DNA of 64,000 nt from Wenzhouxiangella sp. XN24 (GTDB lineage: Bacteria; Pseudomonadota; Gammaproteobacteria; Steroidobacterales; XN24), in the NCBI RefSeq assembly GCF_011064545.1, contig NZ_JAAMFG010000021.1:186001-250000 (forward strand), written 5' to 3'. The position numbers and the translations under genes were made by a program. Below, piece after piece: positions 20,974 through 30,420 of this stretch. The notes beneath the pieces were generated by a model, which was not told where the DNA came from, ran no database searches, and saw only the letters and a program-made list of their open reading frames with translations. Positions within the stretch are counted from its first letter, which is position 1; each line of letters starts with the position of its first letter.

Positions 20974-21462
20974 TCAGCGCGCCCCGAGCAGGAATTCGCA
21001 GAACTCCCGCACGGCGCCGCGGCCGCCCGGCTGCGTCGCGACCCAGGTGCTGGCGGCGCGCACCTCGGCGTGCGCATCCGCAACGGAGCCCGGCAGCCCG
21101 ACCATGCGCATGGCGCCGAGATCCGGCGTGTCATCGCCGAGATAGGCGGTATGCAGCGGCTCGATACCGAGCTCATCGAGCAGTTGCGACAGGACCGTTC
21201 CCTTGTCTTCGCGGCCCTGGATGACGCGCGTCACGCCCAGTTCCGCCATGCGCTGGTCGACTGCGGGCGAGGCGCGGCCGGAAATGATGGCGACCTCGAT
21301 GCCGGCGCGCAGCAGGCCCTTGACGCCGACACCGTCGCGCACGCTGAAGGCCTTGTACTCGACGCCGTCGCTGCCGATCCAGATCCGCCCGTCCGTGAAT
21401 ACGCCGTCGACATCGAACACCACGAGGCGGATCCCGGCGGCGATTGCGTGCGGTGCGGCCAT
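20974..21462 (-). CDS. kdsC: 3-deoxy-D-manno-octulosonate 8-phosphate phosphatase
   Basis: HAD-family phosphatase of 162 residues that makes Kdo from Kdo 8-phosphate for the LPS inner core. The nucleophile pair Asp17/Asp19 lies in VVFDVDGVFTDGRI, and the later GDDTPD holds the metal-binding acids. It has no cap domain, as expected for this tetrameric family. The start ATG 21462 shares one base with the kdsD stop; a GTG immediately upstream would add one residue. Confidence 0.95.
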   Translation of the reverse strand: MAAPHAIAAGIRLVVFDVDGVFTDGRIWIGSDGVEYKAFSVRDGVGVKGLLRAGIEVAIISGRASPAVDQRMAELGVTRVIQGREDKGTVLSQLLDELGIEPLHTAYLGDDTPDLGAMRMVGLPGSVADAHAEVRAASTWVATQPGGRGAVREFCEFLLGAR

Positions 21463-22451
21463 CACATCACGCCTGCCTGGAGCAGGTCATGCACGTTGAA
21501 GGCGCCGACCAGCCGGTCGTCGTCATCCACCACCAGCAGGGCGGTGATCGCGTAGGTCTCCATCAGGCGGACCGCCTCGGCCGCCAGCATGTCGCCGTGC
21601 ACCGTCTTCACGTTGCGGGTCATCACGGCCTCGATGGGCGTGGTCGTCAGTTCCCGCCGGGTGTCCAGCGTGCGGCGCAGGTCGCCGTCGGTGTAGATGC
21701 CGAGGACGCGGTCCTCCCCGTCCACCACGGCGGTCATGCCGAGCCCCTTGCTCGAGACTTCGAACAGGCCCTCCGAAACCATCAGGCCGGGCGCAACCCG
21801 CGGCACGCGATCACCCGTGCGCATGATGTCCCGCACGTGGAGCAACAGGCGCCGTCCGAGCTGGCCGCCGGGATGCGAGAAGGCGAAGTCCTCGCGAGTG
21901 AAGCCCCGGCTGTGCAGCAGGGCGACGGCGAGGGCATCGCCCATGGCGAGGGTGGCGGTCGTGCTCGCGGTGGGCGCGAGGTTGAGGGGGCAGGCCTCTT
22001 TCGCCACCCCGACATCGAGGTGGGCGTCCGCGGCACCGGCCAGCGTCGAATCGGGCCGCCCCGTCATGGCGATCAGCGGCACGCCCAGGCGCTTGATCAG
22101 GGGCAGGATGGTGAGGATCTCGGGGGTCTCGCCCGAATTGGAGATGGCGAGCACGACATCCGTCGCCGTGATCATGCCGAGGTCCCCGTGACTGGCTTCG
22201 CCCGGGTGGACGAAAAACGCCGGCGTGCCGGTGCTGGCGAGGGTCGCCGCGATCTTGCCCGCCACGTGGCCCGACTTGCCCATGCCGGTCACGACCACCC
22301 GCCCGGGGCAGGCGAGGCAATGGCGACACGCCGCGAGAAACGCATCCCCGACGCGTTCCCGCAGCGCGAGCACGGCGTCGGCCTCGATGTCGAGCACTTC
22401 CCTTGCGAGCCGCCGCAATGCTTCGTCGTCCGGCCTGCCGTCGTCCTGCAT
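21462..22451 (-). CDS. kdsD: D-arabinose 5-phosphate isomerase
   Basis: Isomerises ribulose 5-phosphate to arabinose 5-phosphate, the first committed precursor of Kdo. It has 329 residues, against 328 in E. coli. An N-terminal SIS domain (TGMGKSGHVAGK, SNSGETPEI) is followed by a pair of CBS domains (from about 205). I chose ATG 22451 because AAGGTG lies eight bases upstream and the length fits; GTG 22475 in the same frame would overlap yrbG. The conserved His in FVHPGEASHGDLG is present. Confidence 0.95.
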   Translation of the reverse strand: MQDDGRPDDEALRRLAREVLDIEADAVLALRERVGDAFLAACRHCLACPGRVVVTGMGKSGHVAGKIAATLASTGTPAFFVHPGEASHGDLGMITATDVVLAISNSGETPEILTILPLIKRLGVPLIAMTGRPDSTLAGAADAHLDVGVAKEACPLNLAPTASTTATLAMGDALAVALLHSRGFTREDFAFSHPGGQLGRRLLLHVRDIMRTGDRVPRVAPGLMVSEGLFEVSSKGLGMTAVVDGEDRVLGIYTDGDLRRTLDTRRELTTTPIEAVMTRNVKTVHGDMLAAEAVRLMETYAITALLVVDDDDRLVGAFNVHDLLQAGVM

Positions 22452-22456
22452 CGGGT

Positions 22457-23416
22457 TCACCTTGTGAGGATCCACACGTGGTAAGAGATGAACGCGCCCA
22501 CGAGCATGGCGCCTTCGATCCGGCCTATGCGGCTGTTACCCCCGAAATTGTATGTCATCAGGAACAGCGCGAGCGTCATGCCGATCATGACCGGCAGGTG
22601 CATGGTCAGCAGTTCCCGGTCGAACACCGCGGGATGGATGATTCCGGCCACGCCCACCACGGCGAGGCTGTTGAACAGGTTGGAGCCGATGATATTGCCG
22701 ATGGCCATGTCGTGCTCGCCCTTGAACGCGCTGACGAGCGATACCGCGAGTTCCGGCAGGCTGGTGCCGATCGCCACGACCGTCAGGCCGATGACCAGTT
22801 CCGAGACGCCGAAGGTGACCGCCAGGTTCTGTGCGCCCCAGACGAGCAGGTTGGCCCCGGCGAGCAGGGTCAGCAGGCCGACGACGAGCCAGACGATCGC
22901 CTTGCGCATCGGGACGTCGCCGGGGATTTCCGAAGCGTAGTCGAGCGCGATCGGGTCGGATTCTCCGGAGCGGCTGCCGATCACCACCAGCCAGTAGAGC
23001 ACCAGCACCAGCGTGATCAGCAGCAGGGTGCCTTCGACCCGCCCGAGGCGGAGATTGATGAAGGTCATGGTGAGGATGAGCGTGACGGCGAGCAGGGTGG
23101 GCATCTCGCGGCGCAGCGTCACCGAGCGCACCGAGATGGGCATGACCAGCGCGGTCATGCCCAGGACGAGGCCGATATTCGCGATATTCGAGCCGATCGC
23201 GTTGCCGGCCGCCAGCGCGGGATCGCCGCGCAGCGAGGCCGCGACCGAGACGAAGATCTCGGGGCCGCTGGTCGCCATCCCGACCAGCGTGAGCCCGATC
23301 AGCAGGGGCGACAGGCCCATGTTGCGCGCGGTGCTTGCGGCGCCCACGACGAAACGGTCGGCACCCCACATCAACAACACGAAACCGGCGAGCGTCGCGA
23401 CGGAATAGGTCAACAT
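22457..23416 (-). CDS. yrbG: Calcium/sodium antiporter family membrane protein
   Basis: A CaCA-superfamily exchanger of 319 residues with about ten membrane helices. The two inverted alpha-repeats are visible as GNAIGSNIANIGLVLG and GNIIGSNLFNSLAVVG, with the acidic residues of SGPEIFVS and SLPELAVS. The start is ATG 23416 (MLTYSVATLAGFVLLMWGADRF). It heads the kdsD-kdsC-lpt operon as in E. coli and is divergent from ibaG. In related genomes the mla lipid-transport genes lie beside ibaG; they are absent here. Confidence 0.93.
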   Translation of the reverse strand: MLTYSVATLAGFVLLMWGADRFVVGAASTARNMGLSPLLIGLTLVGMATSGPEIFVSVAASLRGDPALAAGNAIGSNIANIGLVLGMTALVMPISVRSVTLRREMPTLLAVTLILTMTFINLRLGRVEGTLLLITLVLVLYWLVVIGSRSGESDPIALDYASEIPGDVPMRKAIVWLVVGLLTLLAGANLLVWGAQNLAVTFGVSELVIGLTVVAIGTSLPELAVSLVSAFKGEHDMAIGNIIGSNLFNSLAVVGVAGIIHPAVFDRELLTMHLPVMIGMTLALFLMTYNFGGNSRIGRIEGAMLVGAFISYHVWILTR

Positions 23417-23594
23417 GGGGTGGCAGGGTCCGGGCGGGTGGCAGACGGGCTTGGCGGAACATGATACACGGCGGCGATTCCTTGCCCAGCCTCGCCGCCC
23501 GGTCGCTCGCGCGGCGATGTCACGCGCGCCGCCATCCGGTAAACTCGCAACCTCGTCGGCCGGGCGACCCGTCCCGGCGCCAAGCGGAAAAAAG

Positions 23595-23834
23595 ATGAAT
23601 ACCGAAGATATCGCAAGCCTGATCCGGCAGGGCCTCGCCGTGACCACCGTCGAGGTCGAGTCGGAGGACAACACCCATTTCGCCGCCCTGGTCGTCTCCG
23701 AGGATTTCGACGGCCTGCGCCCCCTGCAGCGGCACCAGCTGGTGTACCGGGCCCTGGGCGACAAGATGGGCGGCGAGATCCACGCATTGTCGATCCGCGC
23801 GCTGACGCCGGCGGAACTCGCCGCCGGCGCCTGA
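23595..23834 (+). CDS. ibaG: BolA-like acid stress protein IbaG
   Basis: A small BolA/IbaG protein of 79 residues; such proteins pair with monothiol glutaredoxins in iron-sulfur handling. It has the conserved DNTHFAALVVSEDFDGLRPLQRHQLVYRAL region, with the short helix pattern of this family, and the His that ligates the shared cluster. The start ATG 23595 follows an A-rich leader. It lies 12 bases before murA, an association conserved across gammaproteobacteria. Confidence 0.93.
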   Translation: MNTEDIASLIRQGLAVTTVEVESEDNTHFAALVVSEDFDGLRPLQRHQLVYRALGDKMGGEIHALSIRALTPAELAAGA

Positions 23835-26197
<2,363 letters not shown>

Positions 26198-26245
26198 CTT
26201 CGACCTGGCGCAGAAAGGCGTCGCTGCACGGACACGCAACACGGC

Positions 26246-26251
26246 ATTATA
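26246..26251 (-). promoter_or_regulatory. -10 element for the DegS-like gene
   Basis: The minus strand reads TATAAT here, a perfect -10 hexamer, about 49 bases upstream of the protease ATG. No clear -35 is seen at the right distance. It is one half of a divergent promoter region shared with petABC. Confidence 0.45.
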
Positions 26252-26361
26252 GGCAGGCCGGTGTCCCCAGCGGCAGGATACCGGGATTCCGTGGAGGCTG
26301 GTGCGGCTGCGCGCGGCCGGCGGCCCCCCGCGTGCAGTAGGCAGTTCCAAAGTCCGATGTG

Positions 26362-26367
26362 TATAAT
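26362..26367 (+). promoter_or_regulatory. -10 element for petABC
   Basis: A perfect TATAAT in an otherwise GC-rich 264-base intergenic region, about 95 bases upstream of petA. The -35 position is not convincing (no TTGACA-like hexamer 16-18 bases upstream), so an activator may help. A leader of about 85 bases would precede the petA ATG. Confidence 0.5.
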
Positions 26368-26461
26368 TCACCGATTGCCCAGCCGAACCGTCAGTACCCC
26401 AGGGTCATGACCGGTTCGCCGGCCCTTTACCCCAGGATAATGTTCCAGGAGTCAACCCGGG

Positions 26462-27052
26462 ATGAGTGATGGTGTAGATCTTGGCCGCCGCCGTTTTCTG
26501 GGCGCGGCCACGGGGGTCACCTCGGCCGTCGGAGTCGCTTTTGTAGCCGTGCCTTTTCTCGCTTCGTGGAAGCCGAGTGCACGCGCCCAGGCTCTCGGCG
26601 CGCCCGTCGAGGTGGACATCGGCAAGCTGGAGGATGGCGCGATGCTGCGCGTCGAGTGGCGCGGCAAGCCGGTCTGGGTGCTGAAACGCACGCCCGAGAT
26701 GATCGAGCGACTCGCGGCAGCTGACGACATGGTCCGCGATCCGAACTCCGTGGAACCCCAGCAGCCCGGTTACGCCGCCAACCAGCACCGCTCCATCCGG
26801 CCCGAAGTGCTGGTCGTGATCGGCTCCTGCACGCACCTGGGCTGTTCGCCGATGGCGCGTTTCGAGCCCGGCACCCCGGACCTCGGCGCCGACTGGCCCG
26901 GCGGGTTCTTCTGCGCCTGCCACGGCTCGAAATTCGACCTCGCGGGGCGAGTCTGGCGCGGTGTTCCGGCGCCCCTGAATCTCGTGGTGCCGCCGCACCA
27001 GTACATCAACGAGTCGACGATCCTGGTCGGCGTGGACACGGAGGCCGCGTGA
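26462..27052 (+). CDS. petA: Ubiquinol-cytochrome c reductase Rieske iron-sulfur subunit
   Basis: The 2Fe-2S subunit of the bc1 complex, 196 residues, which passes electrons from quinol to cytochrome c1. The N-terminus has a twin-arginine-type RRRFLG followed by a membrane helix (about 16-36). The cluster ligands are Cys123/His125 in CTHLGC and Cys151/His154 in CACHGS, with Cys128 and Cys153 able to form the stabilising disulfide. An AGGAGT site precedes the ATG. The stop shares one base with the petB start. Confidence 0.97.
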   Translation: MSDGVDLGRRRFLGAATGVTSAVGVAFVAVPFLASWKPSARAQALGAPVEVDIGKLEDGAMLRVEWRGKPVWVLKRTPEMIERLAAADDMVRDPNSVEPQQPGYAANQHRSIRPEVLVVIGSCTHLGCSPMARFEPGTPDLGADWPGGFFCACHGSKFDLAGRVWRGVPAPLNLVVPPHQYINESTILVGVDTEAA

Positions 27053-28314
27053 TGGGTGCTTCGGCAGACAAGAACGCGGCCGGCGCGGGCCGGGACGAGG
27101 GCGGGCTGTCCGGCTGGTTCCGCAAGCGCTTCCCGTGGGACCAGTTGATGGACGACCACGTCACCGGTTACTACGCGCCAAAGAATTTCAACTGGTTCTA
27201 CGTGTTCGGCTCGCTGGCGCTGCTGGCCCTCGTCATCCAGATCGTCACCGGCATCTTCCTGACGATGAGTTACAAGCCGTCCGCGGCGGAAGCCTTCAAT
27301 TCCGTCGAGTACATCATGCGCGACGTGGAATGGGGCTGGCTGATCCGCTACATGCACTCCACCGGCGCCTCGCTGTTCTTCGCGGTCGTCTACATCCACA
27401 TGTTCCGCGCGCTGCTCTACGGCTCCTACCAGAAGCCGCGCGAGCTCATCTGGATCTTCGGCATGCTGATCTACCTCTGCATGTCGGCGGAAGCGTTCTT
27501 CGGCTACCTGCTGCCCTGGGGCCAGATGTCCTACTGGGGCGCCCAGGTGATCGTGTCCCTGTTCGGCGCGCTGCCGGTGATCGGCGAACCGCTCGTGGAG
27601 TGGATCCGCGGCGATTACTTCATCTCCGACGTGACGCTGAACCGCTTCTTCGCGCTGCACGTGATCGCCCTGCCGCTGGTGCTGCTGGGACTCGTCGTGG
27701 CCCATATTCTCGCGTTGCACGAAGTCGGCTCCAACAACCCCGACGGCGTGGAGATCAAGAAGCACAAGGGTCCGGACGGCAAGCCGCTGGACGGCATTCC
27801 GTTCCATCCCTACCACACCGCGAAGGACGTGCCGGCCTGGATCATCTTCGCCATGGTGTTCGCGCTGATCGTGTTTTTCGCGCCGGAAATGGGCGGTTTC
27901 TTCCTCGAGTACGCCAACTTCGAGCCGGCCAACCCGCTCAAGACGCCGGATCACATCGCGCCCGTGTGGTACTTCACGCCCTTCTACGCGATTCTTCGCG
28001 CGGTGCCGGACAAGCTCGGCGGCGTGCTCCTGATGGGGGCGGCGATGTTCGCCTTGTTCCTGCTGCCCTGGCTGGACCGCAGCCCCGTGCGCTCCATCCG
28101 CTACAAGGGCCCGCTGTTCAAGATCGCGCTGACCGTCTTCGTCATCAGCTTCGTGATGCTCGGCTGGCTCGGACTGCAGCCGGCCACGACGGTCTACACC
28201 ATTCTCGCGCGCGTGTTCACCATTCTCTACTTCGCGTTTTTCGTGTTGATGCCGATCTATTCGAAAATCGACAAGACAAAAACGCCACCTGACAGGATCA
28301 CCTACCATGGTTAG
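27052..28314 (+). CDS. petB: Ubiquinol-cytochrome c reductase cytochrome b
   Basis: The di-haem membrane subunit of the bc1 complex, 420 residues with eight predicted membrane helices, holding the quinol oxidation and reduction sites. Visible features are the haem-ligand helices (RYMHSTGASLFF with its His, and FFALHVIALPLVLLGLVVAH), the GYLLPWGQMSYWGAQVI segment and the Q-site PEMG-like motif, here FAPEMGGF rather than the common PEWY. I chose ATG 27052; a GTG three bases earlier would add one Met. It overlaps petC by eight bases. Confidence 0.96.
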   Translation: MGASADKNAAGAGRDEGGLSGWFRKRFPWDQLMDDHVTGYYAPKNFNWFYVFGSLALLALVIQIVTGIFLTMSYKPSAAEAFNSVEYIMRDVEWGWLIRYMHSTGASLFFAVVYIHMFRALLYGSYQKPRELIWIFGMLIYLCMSAEAFFGYLLPWGQMSYWGAQVIVSLFGALPVIGEPLVEWIRGDYFISDVTLNRFFALHVIALPLVLLGLVVAHILALHEVGSNNPDGVEIKKHKGPDGKPLDGIPFHPYHTAKDVPAWIIFAMVFALIVFFAPEMGGFFLEYANFEPANPLKTPDHIAPVWYFTPFYAILRAVPDKLGGVLLMGAAMFALFLLPWLDRSPVRSIRYKGPLFKIALTVFVISFVMLGWLGLQPATTVYTILARVFTILYFAFFVLMPIYSKIDKTKTPPDRITYHG

Positions 28315-29059
28315 GCGCTCCCTCATCGCTCTGCTCGCCACGGCGTCACTTGCGGCGCCGGGTCTCGTCTTCGCTGCGCCGGCCGGGCCGCTGCAGTCCG
28401 CCAACGTGGATGTCAGCAACCAGGCCTCGCTGCAGCGCGGCGCGAAGCTGTACATGAACTACTGCGCAGCGTGTCATTCGCTGCAGTACGTGCGTTACAA
28501 CACGCTCGCCGAGGGCCTCGGGCTGACCATCGAGCAGGTCGCCGAGAACCTGCAGTTCGCCGGCGGCACCCAGCACGACCAGATCCGCATCGCGATGCCC
28601 GCCGACGCGGCGGCCACGTGGTTCGGCCTGCCGCCGCCCGACCTTTCGTTGATCGCGCGTTCGCGCGGCACCGATTACGTCTACACGTTCCTGAAATCCT
28701 TCTATGCCGATCCTGGCCAGCGTGCGACCGGGGCGAACAACCTCGTCCTCGCCGGCACGGCCATGCCGCATGTGCTCTGGCCGTTACAGGGCATCCAGGA
28801 GGCCGTCTATCGACAGGAAACGGGGCCCGATGGCACCTCGCGCGAGGTTTTCGACCGCTTCGAACTGGTGGAGCCCGGTTCGATGTCGCCGGAGGAATTC
28901 GACCAGGCCGCGCGCGACATCACGGCCTTCCTGTCCTGGGCCGCCGAGCCCATGCAGCTGGAGCGCAAGCGCCTTGGCATCATCGTGCTGCTGTTCCTGC
29001 TGGTGCTCTTTACGTTCTCCTGGCTGTACTACAAGGAACTCTGGAAGGACGTGAAGTGA
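28307..29059 (+). CDS. petC: Ubiquinol-cytochrome c reductase cytochrome c1
   Basis: Membrane-anchored c-type cytochrome of 250 residues that takes electrons from the Rieske protein and gives them to soluble cytochrome c. It has a signal peptide to about residue 23, haem-binding CAACH at Cys53-His57, a likely axial Met in AGTAMPHVLW and a C-terminal anchor (LGIIVLLFLLVLFTFSWLYY). It is encoded after petB with a short overlap. The three pet genes are probably one transcript, continuing into sspA. Confidence 0.96.
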   Translation: MVRRSLIALLATASLAAPGLVFAAPAGPLQSANVDVSNQASLQRGAKLYMNYCAACHSLQYVRYNTLAEGLGLTIEQVAENLQFAGGTQHDQIRIAMPADAAATWFGLPPPDLSLIARSRGTDYVYTFLKSFYADPGQRATGANNLVLAGTAMPHVLWPLQGIQEAVYRQETGPDGTSREVFDRFELVEPGSMSPEEFDQAARDITAFLSWAAEPMQLERKRLGIIVLLFLLVLFTFSWLYYKELWKDVK

Positions 29060-29097
29060 TCCTCTGACGAGCGGGCATCCACCGCAGGCGAGGCAAC

Positions 29098-29697
29098 ATG
29101 ACCCTGTTTTCGAATCCGACCTGTCCACACAGCCATCGCGTCCGTATCGTACTGGCAGAGAAAGGCATCAGCCTCGACGTGGTGGACGTGGAGACGGCGA
29201 GTCTCCCCGAGGACCTCCTCGACTTGAATCCCTACAACAGCGTGCCCACGCTCGTGGACCGCGACCTCGTGCTGTATGACTCCCGCGTGATCGCGGAATA
29301 CCTGGACGAGCGCTTTCCGCATCCGCCGCTGATGCCGGTCGATCCGGTCAGCCGCGCCCGCTTCCGGCTCGCGCTCTACCATATCGAGCGTGACTGGTAT
29401 TCGCTGGTGGACGACCTGGAGCGCGGCGACAAGCGGACCGCCAACCGGGCCCGCAAGACCTTGCGCGAAAGCCTGCTGTCCAGCGCGGAGTTGTTCGGCG
29501 TCAAGCCGTTCTTCATGAGTGAAGAGTTTTCTCTCGTGGACTGCAGCATCGCGCCGATCCTGTGGCGCCTGCCGCGCTGGGAAGTCGACCTCCCGCCGAC
29601 TCATGCGCGCAACATCATCAAGTACGCCGAGATGCTGTTCAGCCGCCCGTCATTCCGCGTCAGCCTGACCGAACTCGAACAAGAGATGCGCCCCTGA
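29098..29697 (+). CDS. sspA: Stringent starvation protein A
   Basis: A glutathione-S-transferase-fold protein of 199 residues that binds RNA polymerase in starved cells; relatives affect stress survival and virulence. The N-terminal thioredoxin-like domain starts MTLFSNPTCPHSHRVRIVLAEKG and the family motif PYNSVPTLVDRDLVLYDS follows. A helical C-domain ends at residue 199. It is not expected to have glutathione transferase activity. It lies 38 bases after petC, and its stop overlaps the sspB start. Confidence 0.94.
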   Translation: MTLFSNPTCPHSHRVRIVLAEKGISLDVVDVETASLPEDLLDLNPYNSVPTLVDRDLVLYDSRVIAEYLDERFPHPPLMPVDPVSRARFRLALYHIERDWYSLVDDLERGDKRTANRARKTLRESLLSSAELFGVKPFFMSEEFSLVDCSIAPILWRLPRWEVDLPPTHARNIIKYAEMLFSRPSFRVSLTELEQEMRP

Positions 29698-30110
29698 CCA
29701 GCAACGACCAGACTCGCCGGCCGCGGCGGCCGTACCTGCTCCGGGCGATGGTGGAATGGATTTCCGATAACGGGGAAACACCGCACATCGTCGTGGATGC
29801 GGCGCAGGAAGGCGTGCAGGTCCCGTCGCAGCATGTGCGGGACGGCAAAGTCGTGCTCAACATCGGCGGGACCGCCACCCAGGGCCTCGACATCGGCAAC
29901 GAGTTCGTGGAATTCAGCGCGCGTTTCGGCGGCGTGCCGTTTCCGGTGCGCATTCCGCTGCGCGCCGTGCTGGGCGTCTACGCACGCGAGTCGGGCGAGG
30001 GCATGATTTTCACGGACTCCGAGGGCGATCCGCCGCCCGGCAACGATGGCGGCGACGGCGACGATTCCGGGCCGCGCAAGGGGCCGCCGAAGCTCAGCGT
30101 CGTCAAGTAG
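29694..30110 (+). CDS. sspB: ClpXP protease specificity-enhancing factor
   Basis: SspB delivers ssrA-tagged proteins from stalled ribosomes to ClpXP. The frame gives about 138 residues with the conserved RRPYLLRAMVEWISDN start, the ssrA-binding fold (HIVVDA, VLNIGG, FSARFGG, PLRAVLGVYAREN-like) and the C-terminal ClpX-binding tail PPKLSVVK. No ATG, GTG or TTG lies before the conserved RRPYLLRA. The only plausible initiator is CTG 29694, which overlaps the sspA stop as CTGA and has AAGAG eight to nine bases upstream. ATG 29748 would remove conserved residues. The start is therefore unusual; the gene itself is certain. Confidence 0.93.
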   Translation: MTSNDQTRRPRRPYLLRAMVEWISDNGETPHIVVDAAQEGVQVPSQHVRDGKVVLNIGGTATQGLDIGNEFVEFSARFGGVPFPVRIPLRAVLGVYARESGEGMIFTDSEGDPPPGNDGGDGDDSGPRKGPPKLSVVK

Positions 30111-30112
30111 AC

Positions 30113-30295
30113 TCACGCTCCCGGGGGCGCATGCCGGGAAGGGCAGGGGTACCTGCCGGCCGCGGCGGCGGCCCGAACCACGCAATCAAGCTCCATGTGC
30201 CGCTCTAGCCAAGCTGCGATTTCAGCAACTGCTTCGGCCTGGTTTGGATACAACCCATGGTCGGCGCCCGGATACACGACCAGTCGATGCCCGAC
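30113..30295 (-). pseudogene. C-terminal remnant of an alpha/beta-hydrolase
   Basis: Read on the minus strand, this stretch encodes 60 residues with no start codon of its own at the right place. It contains VGHRLVVYPGADHGLYP followed by EAVAEIAAWLERH and then a divergent tail. This is the usual end of dienelactone-hydrolase-like alpha/beta-hydrolases: the strand before the catalytic histidine, the His in ADHG, and the closing amphipathic helix. The nucleophile and oxyanion regions are missing. The frame stays open only to about 30340, inside the inverted repeat. Its codons (GCA GTT GCT GAA ATC GCA GCT) are poorer in GC than its neighbours', suggesting acquired DNA that has decayed. A short independent peptide is possible but less likely. 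Confidence 0.6.
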
Positions 30296-30335
30296 TGCCG
30301 CTGATCGATGATGTCTCGTGGGAAGCGCCGCGGGG

Positions 30336-30389
30336 TGTCATCCCCTCGCCGAGCGGCATAAGAATTCCAAGCGAGGCGAGGGGATGACA
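30336..30389. repeat. Perfect 15-bp inverted repeat
   Basis: TGTCATCCCCTCGCC (30336-30350) is matched exactly by GGCGAGGGGATGACA (30375-30389), around a 24-base spacer containing GAATTC. No T-run follows on either strand. It could be a transcription stop for the FAD-oxidase gene, an intergenic REP-like palindrome, or the footprint of a lost mobile element. It marks the upstream limit of the hydrolase remnant. Confidence 0.8.
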
Positions 30390-30420
30390 GCGCGCGCCGC
30401 GGTCGGGCGTGACCGGCGCG

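Larger units (their letters stand above)
30111..30420. other. Gene-poor interval with a gene remnant and a palindrome
   Basis: About 310 bases with no intact gene. It holds the tail of a broken alpha/beta-hydrolase gene on the minus strand (30113-30295) and a 15-bp inverted repeat (30336-30389). Part of it (about 30190-30300) is visibly less GC-rich than its surroundings. In Pseudomonas a BON-domain lipoprotein gene and diaA occupy the space between sspB and yraN; neither is here. Confidence 0.7.
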
